DNA of 64,000 bases from an uncultured Lentibacter sp. (GCA_947497495.1 CANMGT010000006.1:124001-188000), one strand, 5' to 3'. Counted from the stretch's first letter, positions 1-9,492 are shown. Notes: generated by a model from the letters alone, not told the origin. Translations and numbers: made by a program.

Positions 1-1668
1 CATATCCTTGCAAACACTCCGCTTGATGATGCGGCCACTCTGGCCATTGCCAAGGGCGGCATCGAGCGCCTCAAAGAGGCGCAACTCACCAAGTATTCCG
101 GCTTTGATCTGGGCTGTGAGCTGCCCGAACCCGGCTATGTGCTGGTGGTTGACCAAACCCGCGGCGACGCCTCGGTGAGCCACGGCCGCGCTGATGCAAA
201 CTCCTTCAAAGAGGCGCTTTACTGCGCCCAGGAAGACAACCCCGGTGCGCGGATCGTGATCAAAACCCACCCCGAAACCGCACAGGGCTTTCGTCAGGGC
301 TATTTTTCAAAAGCCGACGCCAACGCGCGGATCAGCTTGTTTGACGCCCCCGCCAGCCCCTATGCGCTTTTGGACGGGGCGATCGCGGTTTACACGGTTT
401 CAAGCCAGATGGGCTTTGAGGCGATCATGGCAGGACACAGGCCTGTGGTGTTTGGCCAGCCGTTTTACGCCGGATGGGGCCTCACCGATGACCGCTGCCC
501 GCACCCTTTGCCGCGCCGTGGCCGTGCTTTGACGCGCGCGCAGCTCTTTGCCGCCGCCATGGTGATTGCGCCCAAGTGGTATGACGCGGCCGAGGACAGG
601 CTGTGCCGTTTTGAAGAAGCGCTCGGTGCATTTGAGGCCAATGTGCGCGCGTGGCGCGAAGACCATCGGGGCTGGCAGGCCGCTCATATGCGCCTTTGGA
701 AGCGCCGCCCGTTGCAACAATTTTTCGGCCAACACGGCAAGCTGAGTTTTGGGGACAGGCCCCGCGCTGCGCGCCGCGCGATGGTCTGGGCGGGACACGC
801 TGCCGCCGACGACAGCCGCTGGCGGGTTGAAGACGGGTTTCTGCGCTCGCGGGGTTTGGGAGCCGCGCTGACGCCGCCCTTGTCTCTCGTGCTGGATGAT
901 CTCGGGATATACTACGACCCGACGCGCGAAAGCCGTCTGGAACGGTTGATCAAATCCCGCGCCGCACTGCGCCCTGACCAAGCCGAGCGAGCGGGGCGTT
1001 TGATTGGCGAGATCACGAGCAAAGGTGTGACCAAATATAACCTCGCAGGCGATGTGCCAACCTTGCCCGAAGGCCACCGCATCCTTGTACCGGGGCAGGT
1101 TGAAGACGATGCCTCTATCAGGCTAGGCGCCGGAGAAGTCAGCACCAACCTCGGGCTCTTGCAGGCCGCCCGCAGCGCCAACCCTGCGGCGATCATCATC
1201 TACAAACCGCACCCCGACGTGGAGGCAGGCCTGCGCCCCGGGGCTATCGCGCAAAAGGATTTGCACGGGTTGGCTGATGTTCTGGTTGAAAACGCCAGTT
1301 CGGAAGCGCTGATTGGCATTGTTGACGAAGTCTGGACGATGACCTCCCTTTTGGGATTTGAGGCCCTGCTGCGCGGCAAGGCTGTGACTGTCACAGGCGC
1401 ACCGTTTTATGCTGGCTGGGGCCTCACCCGCGACTTGGGGGAAGCTATGCCGCGCCGAGGATTGCATGTTGCGCTTGAGGGCCTCGCCCATGCGGCTTTG
1501 ATCGACTATCCGCGCTATCACGACCCGCTTTCAAACCGCCCCTGCACCGCAGAAGTTGCTGTCAAACGCCTTGCCAGCGGAGACGGGCTTGCGCTTGGGC
1601 CTGTCAACCGCGGCCTCTCAAAGTTGCAGGGTGTTTTCGCAAGCTATGCGCATATTTGGCGGCGGTGA
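1..1668 (+). CDS. kpsC: Capsule polysaccharide Kdo transferase KpsC-like, 5' truncated by the window edge
   Basis: The frame is open from base 1 and ends in TGA, giving the C-terminal 555 residues of a protein that is usually about 650-700 aa. KpsC proteins build the beta-Kdo linker on the lipid anchor of group 2-type capsules at the inner face of the cytoplasmic membrane. The internal duplication typical of KpsC is visible: a first half with KTHPE and GQPFYAGWGLTDD (about residues 152-164 of the visible part) and a second half with YKPHPD and GAPFYAGWGLTRD (about 474-486). Each copy also has the SQMGFEA / SLLGFEA helix. These are the two Kdo-transferase modules (GT99/GT107 type in characterised KpsC). 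No other capsule gene is in the window, so partners such as kpsS or kpsMT would lie to the left. The family call is firm. The sugar specificity is inferred from the family. Confidence 0.9.
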   Translation, partial: HILANTPLDDAATLAIAKGGIERLKEAQLTKYSGFDLGCELPEPGYVLVVDQTRGDASVSHGRADANSFKEALYCAQEDNPGARIVIKTHPETAQGFRQGYFSKADANARISLFDAPASPYALLDGAIAVYTVSSQMGFEAIMAGHRPVVFGQPFYAGWGLTDDRCPHPLPRRGRALTRAQLFAAAMVIAPKWYDAAEDRLCRFEEALGAFEANVRAWREDHRGWQAAHMRLWKRRPLQQFFGQHGKLSFGDRPRAARRAMVWAGHAAADDSRWRVEDGFLRSRGLGAALTPPLSLVLDDLGIYYDPTRESRLERLIKSRAALRPDQAERAGRLIGEITSKGVTKYNLAGDVPTLPEGHRILVPGQVEDDASIRLGAGEVSTNLGLLQAARSANPAAIIIYKPHPDVEAGLRPGAIAQKDLHGLADVLVENASSEALIGIVDEVWTMTSLLGFEALLRGKAVTVTGAPFYAGWGLTRDLGEAMPRRGLHVALEGLAHAALIDYPRYHDPLSNRPCTAEVAVKRLASGDGLALGPVNRGLSKLQGVFASYAHIWRR

Positions 1669-1733
1669 CATTTGCGAAAGCCCGACAGCATGCCTATCTT
1701 GAAAGGTAGTTACCGCTAAAAGAGGATAGTTTC

Positions 1734-2150
1734 ATGCGTGCTTTTGTAACAAGTCTGGCCTTGGTTTTGGCCGCCTCCCCCGCCTTTGCCTTTACCGCTG
1801 TGAACGGGCTGAGCGTGGTCGACATGCAGAACGGAGAGTTTGAAGTGATCTCCTCACGCGGCGCTGGCCCCCGCGAAATATGGTGTGCAGGGGCGCAGTT
1901 TGCGCACTTTGGCCAAGGGGCGGCGGGCAATACGCGGCTTTATATCGTCAAAGGCATCAGCCCGAGCGCAACGCAGCCAGCACGCAAAAGCGTGGTTTTC
2001 ACAACCCGCCCTGATGCAGCGCTTGCAAGTGGCCCAAAGCCTGGCGACGGTGGCAACTACTCGGTTTCGCTCAAGAGAACCGGATTTAACCTGCGGGTCG
2101 CTCATGCTGAAGGCTTCTGCGAAAGCATTATTGACGAGCTGCTTGATTGA
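1734..2150 (+). CDS. Small secreted protein of unknown function
   Basis: This 138-aa protein starts with a clear Sec signal peptide (MRAFVTSLALVLAASPAFAF, cleavage probably after AFA), so the mature protein of about 119 aa should be periplasmic. There is an AGGA-type ribosome site before ATG 1734. The mature part has two cysteines, in IWCAGAQ and EGFCESI, which could form a disulfide. I do not recognise a characterised family, though the pattern is that of small conserved Rhodobacteraceae hypotheticals. The YjbQ gene follows 13 nt after its stop, so the two are probably co-transcribed. The link looks positional; nothing suggests a shared function. Confidence 0.75.
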   Translation: MRAFVTSLALVLAASPAFAFTAVNGLSVVDMQNGEFEVISSRGAGPREIWCAGAQFAHFGQGAAGNTRLYIVKGISPSATQPARKSVVFTTRPDAALASGPKPGDGGNYSVSLKRTGFNLRVAHAEGFCESIIDELLD

Positions 2151-2163
2151 TCGGCAGAGGCAA

Positions 2164-2574
2164 GTGCACAGCGAATTTCAGATCAGCACGCGGGGCCAGG
2201 GGCTTTACGAGTTTACCCGCGATGTGGCCCGCTTTTGTGCGGGCCATGACGGGCTGCTGACGCTCTTTGTACGCCACACGTCCTGCTCGCTGCTTATTCA
2301 GGAAAACGCCGACCCGGAAGTGCAAACAGACTTGTGCGCCTATTTCGCCCACCTTGTGCCGCCGACGACGGACGCGAGCATGCACTACCTTACCCACACC
2401 GATGAAGGCCCCGACGACATGCCCGCGCACATCAAGGCCGCGATGATGCCCGTCTCACTGAGCATTCCGGTGCAAAATGGCTCGCTGGTGCTCGGAACAT
2501 GGCAGGGGATCTACCTGTTTGAGCATCGAGACGCGCCCCACACCCGCCGCGTTGCCGCATATTTGGGCAGCTAG
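2164..2574 (+). CDS. yjbQ: YjbQ family protein (UPF0047)
   Basis: This is a protein of about 136 aa. Motifs are LFVRHTSCSLLIQENADPEV near the N-terminus, DDMPAHIKA in the middle and LGTWQGIYLFEHRD near the C-terminus, which are the conserved blocks of the YjbQ/UPF0047 family. The E. coli member is reported to have weak thiamine-phosphate synthase activity; the true role is unsettled. The His, Asn/Glu and His residues in these blocks line the presumed metal or phosphate site of the trimer. Start choice: no ATG lies close to the family N-terminus. GTG 2164, preceded by AGAGG, gives near-normal length, but TTG 2143 or ATG 2104 overlapping the upstream gene are possible. The family is certain, the start is not. 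Confidence 0.85.
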   Translation: MHSEFQISTRGQGLYEFTRDVARFCAGHDGLLTLFVRHTSCSLLIQENADPEVQTDLCAYFAHLVPPTTDASMHYLTHTDEGPDDMPAHIKAAMMPVSLSIPVQNGSLVLGTWQGIYLFEHRDAPHTRRVAAYLGS

Positions 2575-2735
2575 ACGCAGACCGTGGGGAAAAACAGTCG
2601 CATTTCCCCCTTTACCTTATGTTGGGGCTGCATTTGCCCTCTACCCAAACCCTAGCGGCTGCCCTATAGTGCCTGTGGATAAGTGGGGTTAACCCACATC
2701 TTTGAGGCGGATTTAGGAAAAGAAGGGGGACGGCC

Positions 2736-3206
2736 ATGCGCTGCCCGTTTTGCGGAAATGTCGACACACAAGTAAAAGATTCACGACCGGCCGAAGACCA
2801 TGTGTCTATCAGGCGGCGTCGTTTTTGCCCCGCCTGCGGCGGGCGGTTTACCACATATGAGCGCGTGCAACTGCGCGATCTGGTGGTGATCAAAACCAAC
2901 GGAAAACGCGAGGACTTTGACCGCGACAAGCTCGAACGCTCGATCCGCATTTCCCTGCAGAAGCGCCCGCTTGAGCCAGAGCGTATTGACCAGATGATCT
3001 CGGGGATCGTACGACGCCTTGAAAGCATGGGCGAGACGGACATCCCTTCAACCGCCATCGGCGAGATTGTGATGGAGTCACTGGCGCGGATCGACACTGT
3101 TGCTTACGTGCGTTTTGCCAGTGTTTACAAAAACTTCCAAGCGGCTGACGACTTTGACAAGTTCGTGAGCGAGCTGCGGCCTGACGTGCCCACCGAAGAA
3201 AAGTGA
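2736..3206 (+). CDS. nrdR: Transcriptional repressor NrdR
   Basis: NrdR (156 aa, usual length) is the ATP/dATP-sensing repressor of ribonucleotide reductase genes. The N-terminal zinc ribbon has two Cys pairs, CPFCG at residues 3-7 and FCPACGG near residue 31, with the RRRRFCP and FTTYERV signatures. The ATP-cone follows ([20 protein letters not shown], about 50-70), running to about residue 140. A purine-rich GAAGGGGG site precedes the ATG. The stop overlaps the GTG of ribD by 4 nt (GTGA), so the two are translationally coupled, an arrangement seen in many alphaproteobacteria. No reductase gene is in the window. Confidence 0.97.
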   Translation: MRCPFCGNVDTQVKDSRPAEDHVSIRRRRFCPACGGRFTTYERVQLRDLVVIKTNGKREDFDRDKLERSIRISLQKRPLEPERIDQMISGIVRRLESMGETDIPSTAIGEIVMESLARIDTVAYVRFASVYKNFQAADDFDKFVSELRPDVPTEEK

Positions 3207-4297
3207 GCCGCAGCGACACCCGCTATATGCGGCTCGCCCTGAGTTTGGGGCGCCGCGGGATGGGCCAGACATGGCCCAACCCGTCTGTGGGCTGCGTCGT
3301 TGTGAACGCGGGCCGCATTGTCGGGCGCGGAGTTACTGCGGCTGGCGGGCGGCCTCACGCCGAAGTGCAAGCGCTGGCGCAGGCCGGTGCGGCGGCCAAG
3401 GGCGCGACGGCGTATGTGACGCTTGAGCCCTGCGCACACCACGGCGAGACACCACCCTGCTCTGAGGCGCTGATCGCGGCTGGTGTTGCCCGCGTCGTGG
3501 CCCCTCTGGAAGACAGTGACAGCCGCGTTTCGGGCAAGGGCTTTGCCATGCTCCGTGCAGCGGGCATCGAAGTTTTGCTCGGAGTTTGCGCTTATGAGGC
3601 CGCGCGCGACCATGCAGGCTTTTTCAAGCGCAACGCCGTTGAGCGGCCCTTTGTGACCCTCAAATTGGCCAGCAGTTTTGACGGGCGCATCGCCACAGCC
3701 ACGGGCGAGAGCCAGTGGATCACGGGGGACGCGGCGCGCCAACATGTGCATGGGCTGCGCGCCAGCCACGACGCTGTCATGGTGGGCGGCGGCACGGCAC
3801 GCGCCGATGATCCGATGCTTAACGTGCGCGGCTATGGCGCGCGTCGCCAGCCTGTGCGCGTTGTCGTCTCACGCCGCCTTGATCTGCCGATGATGAGCAA
3901 ACTGGCAATGTCCGCAAAGGACGTGCCGCTGTGGCTGTTCCACGGGCCGGACGCTGACACAGCACTGCTTGACGCTTGGGCAGGCATCGGCGCGATCTGC
4001 GTGAAATGCGGGCTTCAAGGCCAGCAACTTGATGTTGTCTCGGTGCTGGACGCTTTGGGCGCAGCTGGCCTGACCCGCGTGTTCTGTGAAGGCGGTGGCG
4101 GCTTGGCAGCCTCTCTGCTCAAGGCAGACATGATCGACGAGCTTGTCGGCTATACGGCTGGTCTGGCGATCGGCGCTGACGGCTTAGCCGCCATCGGCCC
4201 AATGGGGCTAGAGCGGCTGACGCAAGCGCCGCGTTTTGAACTGGTTGAGAGCCGCGAGATTGGCGGCGATGTGATGATGCGCTGGCGTCGCACTTAG
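3203..4297 (+). CDS. ribD: Bifunctional riboflavin biosynthesis deaminase/reductase RibD
   Basis: RibD (364 aa) carries out the deamination and side-chain reduction steps between GTP cyclohydrolase II and lumazine synthase in riboflavin synthesis. The N-terminal CMP/dCMP-deaminase-like domain has the zinc ligands in PHAEVQAL (about residue 50) and [11 protein letters not shown] (about 75-85). The C-terminal reductase domain begins near residue 150 with [20 protein letters not shown] and ends with the [12 protein letters not shown] loop. It starts with GTG overlapping the nrdR stop by 4 nt. No other rib gene follows: the gene ends at a terminator shared with rpoD, which converges from the right. 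Confidence 0.97.
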   Translation: MSRSDTRYMRLALSLGRRGMGQTWPNPSVGCVVVNAGRIVGRGVTAAGGRPHAEVQALAQAGAAAKGATAYVTLEPCAHHGETPPCSEALIAAGVARVVAPLEDSDSRVSGKGFAMLRAAGIEVLLGVCAYEAARDHAGFFKRNAVERPFVTLKLASSFDGRIATATGESQWITGDAARQHVHGLRASHDAVMVGGGTARADDPMLNVRGYGARRQPVRVVVSRRLDLPMMSKLAMSAKDVPLWLFHGPDADTALLDAWAGIGAICVKCGLQGQQLDVVSVLDALGAAGLTRVFCEGGGGLAASLLKADMIDELVGYTAGLAIGADGLAAIGPMGLERLTQAPRFELVESREIGGDVMMRWRRT

Positions 4298-4327
4298 CCG
4301 CACAAACCCACTCCCCATAAAACGAAA

Positions 4328-4350
4328 AGAGCCCCGGAGGGCTCTTTGCT
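4328..4350. terminator. Bidirectional terminator between ribD and rpoD
   Basis: Stem AGAGCCC (4328-4334) and GGGCTCT (4339-4345) with a CGGA loop. It is flanked by AAAA on the left and TTT on the right, so it can end both ribD (plus) and rpoD (minus), whose stop codon abuts it. Confidence 0.85.
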
Positions 4351-6354
4351 TTACTGATCGAGGAAGCTGCGCAGCTTGCGCGAGCGGCTCGGATGCTTCA
4401 GCTTGCGAAGCGCCTTGGCTTCGATCTGCCGGATCCGCTCGCGTGTTACCGAGAACTGCTGGCCGACTTCTTCGAGCGTATGGTCGGTGTTCATGCCGAT
4501 ACCGAAGCGCATGCGCAGCACGCGTTCTTCGCGTGGGGTGAGCGAGGCCAGAACGCGCGTTGTGGTTTCCTTGAGGTTCTCTTGAATGGCAGAATCCAGA
4601 GGCAAAACGGCGTTCTTGTCTTCGATGAAATCGCCAAGCTGTGAGTCTTCCTCGTCGCCAATCGGCGTTTCAAGGCTGATCGGCTCCTTGGCGATTTTCA
4701 TCACCTTGCGGACCTTCTCAAGCGGCATTTGCAGCTTCTCTGACAGCTCTTCCGGCGTCGGCTCGCGGCCGATTTCATGCAGCATCTGACGGCCTGTGCG
4801 CACAAGCTTGTTGATCGTTTCGATCATGTGCACAGGAATACGAATGGTGCGGGCCTGGTCCGCGATGCTGCGGGTGATCGCCTGGCGGATCCACCATGTC
4901 GCGTAAGTGGAGAACTTATAGCCGCGACGGTATTCGAACTTGTCGACAGCCTTCATGAGGCCAATGTTGCCTTCCTGAATGAGATCAAGGAATTGCAGGC
5001 CACGGTTGGTGTATTTCTTGGCGATCGAGATAACCAAACGCAGGTTGGCTTCGACCATTTCTTTCTTGGCTTGGCGAGCCTCTTTTTCGCCCTTCTGAAC
5101 CTGCTGCACGATGCGGCGGAATTCGGGGATATCAAGGCCGACATATGTGCCGACCTGGGCCATGTCAGCGCGCAGTTCTTCGATCTTGTCAGTTGAGCGT
5201 TCGATGAGCATTTGCCAGCCGCGGCCAGACTTTTCGGCCATCTCTTCAAGCCATGTCGGATCAAGCTCGCGGCCGCGGTAGGCTTCGACAAACTCGCGGC
5301 GGTTGATGCGCGCTTGGTCAGCGAGTTTTACCATCGCCGAGTCGATCTGCATGATGCGGCGGTTGATGCCGTAGAGCTGGTCGATCAGGGCTTCGATACG
5401 GTTGTTGTGCAGGTGAAGCTCGTTCACCAACTCGACAATTTCGGCGCGAAGTTTTTGATACTTCTTCTCGGCTTTGTCTGTGAAGGAGTCGTCTTCGTTC
5501 AGAGTTGCCGAAATCCGGCTGTCCTGCATTTCAGAAAGCTTAACATAGTCGTCGGCGATGCGATCAAGCGTTTCGAGCACGCGCGGTTTGAGCGCGGCTT
5601 CCATCGCGGCGAGCGACATGTTCGCTTGCTCGTCTTCGTCGTCATCGTCGTCGTCATCCGAGTTGATCGGGTTACCGTCGGCATCAAGTTCCTGGGCTTT
5701 TTCGGGGGCCTCGGCCGAGTTGGCCGCCGCGCCGCCTACAACGGGGGCCGCGCCTGCGACGGGTGTTGCTGTGCCCTCTTCGTCTTCTCCGAGCTGGTCG
5801 CCGAAGGTTGTCTCAAGGTCAATCACATCGCGCAGCAGAATGTCTTCAGAAAGAAGTTCGTCGCGCCAGATCGTGATCGCCTGAAATGTCAGCGGGCTTT
5901 CACAGAGCCCGGCGATCATCGTGTTGCGGCCCGCCTCGATGCGTTTCGCAATCGCGATCTCGCCTTCACGGCTGAGCAGTTCGACAGAGCCCATTTCGCG
6001 CAGATACATGCGCACAGGGTCATCCGTGCGGTCAAGCTTTTCGGCGTTGCCCGAGCCAAGCGTCAGCTCGCCCTTCTGGCCAGCGGCCACAAGGTCAGTG
6101 TTCTTGGCTTCTTCGTCTTCGTCTTCGTCCTCGATAATGTTGATGCCCATTTCGGAAAGCATCGACATCACATCTTCGATCTGCTCGGAGCTGACCTGTT
6201 CTGGCGGCAAAACCTGATTGAGCTGATCGTAGGTGATGTAGCCCTTCTCGCGGGCTTCGGCGATCATCTTTTTGACAGCGGCTTGGCTCATATCGAGCGA
6301 GCCGTCACCCTCCTGATCGTCTTGCTTGCGGTCGTCGTTGTCTTTTGCGGCCAT
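4351..6354 (-). CDS. rpoD: Primary RNA polymerase sigma factor RpoD (sigma-70)
   Basis: This is the housekeeping sigma factor, 667 aa. Region 1.1 is at the N-terminus ([20 protein letters not shown]). Region 1.2 follows ([20 protein letters not shown], about 111-130). A long non-conserved acidic region contains two Asp/Glu tracts, EDEDEDEE near residue 76 and [10 protein letters not shown] near 232. Region 2 has [20 protein letters not shown] and the -10-melting [17 protein letters not shown]; region 3 follows; region 4 ends the protein with [20 protein letters not shown] and a C-terminal SFLDQ. GGAG lies 8 nt upstream of ATG 6354. dnaG precedes it on the same strand after a 116-nt gap containing a palindrome, so rpoD may be read both from dnaG and from its own promoter. 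Confidence 0.98.
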   Translation of the reverse strand: MAAKDNDDRKQDDQEGDGSLDMSQAAVKKMIAEAREKGYITYDQLNQVLPPEQVSSEQIEDVMSMLSEMGINIIEDEDEDEEAKNTDLVAAGQKGELTLGSGNAEKLDRTDDPVRMYLREMGSVELLSREGEIAIAKRIEAGRNTMIAGLCESPLTFQAITIWRDELLSEDILLRDVIDLETTFGDQLGEDEEGTATPVAGAAPVVGGAAANSAEAPEKAQELDADGNPINSDDDDDDDEDEQANMSLAAMEAALKPRVLETLDRIADDYVKLSEMQDSRISATLNEDDSFTDKAEKKYQKLRAEIVELVNELHLHNNRIEALIDQLYGINRRIMQIDSAMVKLADQARINRREFVEAYRGRELDPTWLEEMAEKSGRGWQMLIERSTDKIEELRADMAQVGTYVGLDIPEFRRIVQQVQKGEKEARQAKKEMVEANLRLVISIAKKYTNRGLQFLDLIQEGNIGLMKAVDKFEYRRGYKFSTYATWWIRQAITRSIADQARTIRIPVHMIETINKLVRTGRQMLHEIGREPTPEELSEKLQMPLEKVRKVMKIAKEPISLETPIGDEEDSQLGDFIEDKNAVLPLDSAIQENLKETTTRVLASLTPREERVLRMRFGIGMNTDHTLEEVGQQFSVTRERIRQIEAKALRKLKHPSRSRKLRSFLDQ

Positions 6355-6382
6355 GGTCGGCTCCTTCGGAACTGATCGGGGG

Positions 6383-6402
6383 TGATTCGTTTTAACGAAT
6401 CA
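6383..6402. promoter_or_regulatory. Perfect palindrome in the dnaG-rpoD spacer
   Basis: Arms TGATTCGTT (6383-6391) and AACGAATCA (6394-6402) are separated by TT. The core GTGATTCG recurs at 6416-6423, and an inverted copy CGAATCAC lies at 6480-6487 in the end of dnaG. It sits 28-50 nt upstream of the rpoD start codon, so it could be an operator, an RNA hairpin in the rpoD leader or a processing site. There is no T-run, so it is not a classical terminator. Function unknown. Confidence 0.5.
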
Positions 6403-6470
6403 TGAGGCTTCGTGAGTGATTCGAAAACCTGTTTACCCCGTTTTTCTTAGCGCTTCCTCACGAAAACGCA

Positions 6471-8435
6471 TTAATCTTGCGAATCACTGTGGCCAATTTG
6501 CTCCATGAGCTTGGCGAAGGCCTCTCTTTCAGAGCGGCTGATTCGGGCGCCATTCTTTCCAGTGTCGTATTCTGTCGTGTCTTCTTGCTGCCCGTGGGTG
6601 GCACGGTTGCGGGCTTCGGCGGCCTGTGAGAGCCGCCATGTCATGGCTTCGTCAGCCACATGGGCGAGGTCTTCTTCGGCTTCGGCAATTTCAGCGCGCC
6701 AGCCGCGTTGGGCTTCGAGTTTGGCGAATTCTTCCGCGACGGTCATGCGCGCAAGGTCTTCATCCGCCCCAGTCCTCAGGGCTGGCACCACGCCAAGGTG
6801 GGGCTGCATTGCAAGGTTTTCAAGGGCGTAGGGGCCAAGTGAATTCAGCGCCTCATTGGCGGCATCTTCGCGAGTTTCGGCACGGCAACTCAATAGGAAA
6901 CTGCGGAGCGCAGAGTGGTCGCCGTCTTTGCATTCGAGCATCTCAAGTGCGTGGTCGAACTCTTCACACAGCTGCGGATGACGCAGCAACACGGCGAGAA
7001 TAACGCCGATGCGCATGGTGTCTTGCATCTGGTCGGTGGCGCCTGCGAGCAGAGAGTTTTTCGTCTCGCTGAGGCCCATGGCCAGCGGCGGCACCCATTT
7101 GCCTTTGGCGTAGCTGCCGCGCGCGCCTTGGCTCTGGGTGTTCTGGCGCACGGGACGAAACAGCTGGTAACGCAGTTCCTTGATCGCCTCGCCATAGTGG
7201 CTGCGGATCGAGGGGTCCTGAATGAGTTTAATCTTCTCGCGCAGCGACTTGTCGAGCGCGGCCTTGCGCTCGGGGCTGTCGTAGATGCGGCCTTCGGTTT
7301 CACGCTGCCACAGCAGCGAGACCATCGGCATTGCCTCGTCGACCAGCTTGCGCACGGCGTTTGCGCCCTGCTCGCGCACCAAGTCGTCAGGGTCTTTGCC
7401 TTCGGGCATGAGAGCAAAGCGTAGCGACTTGCCCGCTTGCAGCAGTGGCAGGGCGATGTCGATAACCCGCATCGCGGCGCGCAGCCCTGCGGTGTCGCCG
7501 TCCAACGCGATCACAGGCTCGTCAGCGACGCGCCACAAGAGCTGAACCTGGTGCTCGGTGACGGCGGTGCCAAGCGGGGCAACCGTGGCCTCAAGCCCCG
7601 CCTCGGCGAGCGCGATCACGTCCATATAGCCTTCCGCGACGATCAGCGGCTGGCCCTTTCCAGCGGCCTCACGCGCGGGGGCGTAATTGTAAAGCGTGCG
7701 AGACTTGTCAAACAGCGGTGTCTCGGGCGAGTTGAGATATTTGGCGTTGTCTGACGGGTCCATCGCGCGGCCACCAAAGGCGATGGCGCGCCCGCGGGCA
7801 TCGCGGATCGGGAACATGATACGGTTGCGGAAGGTGTCGTAGGGCTTGCCACCCTTGGTGCTGGCCTTGGCGAGCCCTGCCTCGAGGATCAGCTCGGGCG
7901 CGACATTCTTGCCTGTCAGGTGATCCCAGAGGTTTTGCCATCCCTCGGGCGCAAAGCCGATCTCGAAGCGTTCGACAGTTTCGGGCTTGAGCTTGCGGCC
8001 TGCAATATAGTCACGCGCCGCCGCCCCTGTGCCTGTCTTGAGTTGCAGTTTATAAAACTGAACCGCCTGCTCCATGACCTCAACAAGTTGGCTGTTACGG
8101 TCAGCCTTTTGCTGCGCCTGCGGGTCGCGCGCGGGCATCGGCATGCCGGCTTCGCGGGCCAGAATTTCAACCGCTTCCATGAAATCGACGTTTTCGGTTT
8201 CGCGTACAAAGCTGATCGCGTCGCCCTTGGCGTGGCAACCAAAGCAATAGTAGTAGCCCTTCTTGTCATCGACGTGGAAGGAGGCGGACTTCTCGTGGTG
8301 AAACGGGCACGGCGCCCACATGTCGCCTTTGCCCTGATTTGACTTGCGCGCATCCCACATGACTTTGCGGCCCACCACCTGAGAGATTGAGGTGCGGGTG
8401 CGAAGCTCGTCTAGAAATCCGGGTGGCAGCGACAT
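6471..8435 (-). CDS. dnaG: DNA primase DnaG
   Basis: DnaG (654 aa, normal length) makes RNA primers at the replication fork. The N-terminal CHC2 zinc-binding domain has CPFHHEKSASFHV and YYCFGCHAKGDA (about residues 43-71). The catalytic core follows, with YLNSPETPLFDK and the TOPRIM metal site LIVAEGYMDVIAL, where Glu and Asp bind metal, then ALDGDTAGLRAA. The C-terminal domain, which in the family binds DnaB helicase, is less conserved. ATG 8435 matches the canonical family N-terminus (MSLPPGFLDELR), yet no Shine-Dalgarno sequence lies in front of it. A promoter-like pair sits immediately upstream (see 8442-8469), suggesting a leaderless mRNA. Confidence 0.97.
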   Translation of the reverse strand: MSLPPGFLDELRTRTSISQVVGRKVMWDARKSNQGKGDMWAPCPFHHEKSASFHVDDKKGYYYCFGCHAKGDAISFVRETENVDFMEAVEILAREAGMPMPARDPQAQQKADRNSQLVEVMEQAVQFYKLQLKTGTGAAARDYIAGRKLKPETVERFEIGFAPEGWQNLWDHLTGKNVAPELILEAGLAKASTKGGKPYDTFRNRIMFPIRDARGRAIAFGGRAMDPSDNAKYLNSPETPLFDKSRTLYNYAPAREAAGKGQPLIVAEGYMDVIALAEAGLEATVAPLGTAVTEHQVQLLWRVADEPVIALDGDTAGLRAAMRVIDIALPLLQAGKSLRFALMPEGKDPDDLVREQGANAVRKLVDEAMPMVSLLWQRETEGRIYDSPERKAALDKSLREKIKLIQDPSIRSHYGEAIKELRYQLFRPVRQNTQSQGARGSYAKGKWVPPLAMGLSETKNSLLAGATDQMQDTMRIGVILAVLLRHPQLCEEFDHALEMLECKDGDHSALRSFLLSCRAETREDAANEALNSLGPYALENLAMQPHLGVVPALRTGADEDLARMTVAEEFAKLEAQRGWRAEIAEAEEDLAHVADEAMTWRLSQAAEARNRATHGQQEDTTEYDTGKNGARISRSEREAFAKLMEQIGHSDSQD

Positions 8436-8441
8436 GTTAGG

Positions 8442-8469
8442 TATATAGGCGCTTATTGGTTCGGGTCAA
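8442..8469 (-). promoter_or_regulatory. Candidate dnaG promoter, possibly giving a leaderless transcript
   Basis: On the minus strand TTGACC (8469-8464) is followed by 16 nt and TATATA (8447-8442). Six nt then separate TATATA from the dnaG ATG. With the usual 6-8 nt from -10 element to start site, the transcript would begin at or next to the A of ATG. The -35 lies inside the last codons of the upstream gene. Confidence 0.55.
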
Positions 8470-8767
8470 AGCCCGAGCACTGCTCTACGAAGGCGGCTTT
8501 GACATCAACGTCTTTCAAGTCGCCCCGTGACAGCGTGTAGATATGGCCCACGAGAATCGGCACCGAGGGGTGATAGGCCGCGTCTGTGGTTTCCAGTATC
8601 TCGGTGTTGGCCTTGGCTTCGCGGGTGCGCGCGAGGCGGGCTTCGGCGGCTTTCCCTATGATTTCGCCCTGCTTTTCGCAGCGGGCAACGCGCTCGTCCT
8701 TGGTTTCGGCGGCGGCGGGGGCGGCCAGCGTCAGGCCAAACGAGCAGGCCAGAATGATCTGTTTCAT
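8453..8767 (-). CDS. Small secreted protein of unknown function
   Basis: This 104-aa protein has a signal peptide (MKQIILACSFGLTLAAPAAA). The ATG at 8767 was chosen because GGAG lies about 6 nt upstream; a TTG five codons earlier would place the SD inside the gene. The mature part is largely helical and charged (KDERVARCEKQGEIIGKAAE) and has two cysteines, in VARCEKQ and EQCSGFD, suited to a single periplasmic disulfide. I do not recognise a named family. It ends 17 nt before dnaG on the same strand, and the dnaG promoter candidate overlaps its 3' end. Confidence 0.75.
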   Translation of the reverse strand: MKQIILACSFGLTLAAPAAAETKDERVARCEKQGEIIGKAAEARLARTREAKANTEILETTDAAYHPSVPILVGHIYTLSRGDLKDVDVKAAFVEQCSGFDPNQ

Positions 8768-8820
8768 ACGGTTCTCCTTCAAGTGGTTCTTCGTGATAAC
8801 GCGGTTTTAGACCAGAGTCA

Positions 8821-9492
8821 TCAGAGGCGCTGCTGGCCCTTGGCCATGTCGAGGTGCGTTCTGATCGAGGGCGCAAAGAGCAGCAGCCAGCCTGACGTGA
8901 TATAGAGAAAGATCAGCGCAGGCCACCAGAGCACCGAGAAGATCAGCCCGATCGCGCCGGTAACGCGCATCGCCGTGTTCTGGCTGGCGACGCGCAACAG
9001 TGTGAGTTGCAGAAGCTTGCCCCCGTCGAGCGGCTGCACGGGCAGCATATTGAACACGAACAGTGCAATATTGATGCGCGAGAACAGCCAGAGATAGCCC
9101 GACACTTCGTAAAGCTCGGTGTTCACCACGAGATACCAAGACGCCAGCGACGAAAGCGCCCAGAGCGTAAGGTTGACGATCGGCCCCATGGCGATGATCA
9201 GCTCTTGCTCTGTGCGAGTGCCCGAGCGCGCGTGCTCGCAAAACCCGCCGCCGCCGTGCAACACGATGCGCCGCACAGGGATGCCTTGCACCTGACAGCC
9301 CCAAGCGTGGCCCAGCTCGTGCAGGTAAATCGAGATCAGGATCATCGCGACGGTGCTGACAACCCAGACGATGTTGCTGAGGCCCGACAGGAACAGAAAC
9401 AGCCCCACAAGCAGCGCAAGCGACTGGCTGACTTCGACGCGGACGTTGAGAAAACCATAGAAGGTAAAAATAGTGGGGCCGGGCTTGAACAT
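8821..9492 (-). CDS. M50 family membrane metalloprotease (site-2 protease-like)
   Basis: This predicted intramembrane zinc protease has about 223 aa. The zinc site HELGH is at residues 58-62 (IYLHELGHAWGC), at the end of a hydrophobic segment. The second conserved site, NMLPVQPLDGGKLL, supplies the third ligand Asp. Between them are the family's RRIVLHGGGG and the hydrophobic MGPIVNL. There are about five or six membrane segments and no PDZ domain, so it belongs to the short M50 proteins, distinct from RseP. ATG 9492 gives the normal family N-terminus; ATG 9507 is also possible and neither has a strong SD. It is divergent from cobB. Substrate unknown. Confidence 0.85.
   Translation of the reverse strand: MFKPGPTIFTFYGFLNVRVEVSQSLALLVGLFLFLSGLSNIVWVVSTVAMILISIYLHELGHAWGCQVQGIPVRRIVLHGGGGFCEHARSGTRTEQELIIAMGPIVNLTLWALSSLASWYLVVNTELYEVSGYLWLFSRINIALFVFNMLPVQPLDGGKLLQLTLLRVASQNTAMRVTGAIGLIFSVLWWPALIFLYITSGWLLLFAPSIRTHLDMAKGQQRL

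Noticed and set aside
5212..6375. 387-codon plus-strand frame
   Set aside because: Antisense to rpoD; long because of GC-rich third-position bias.
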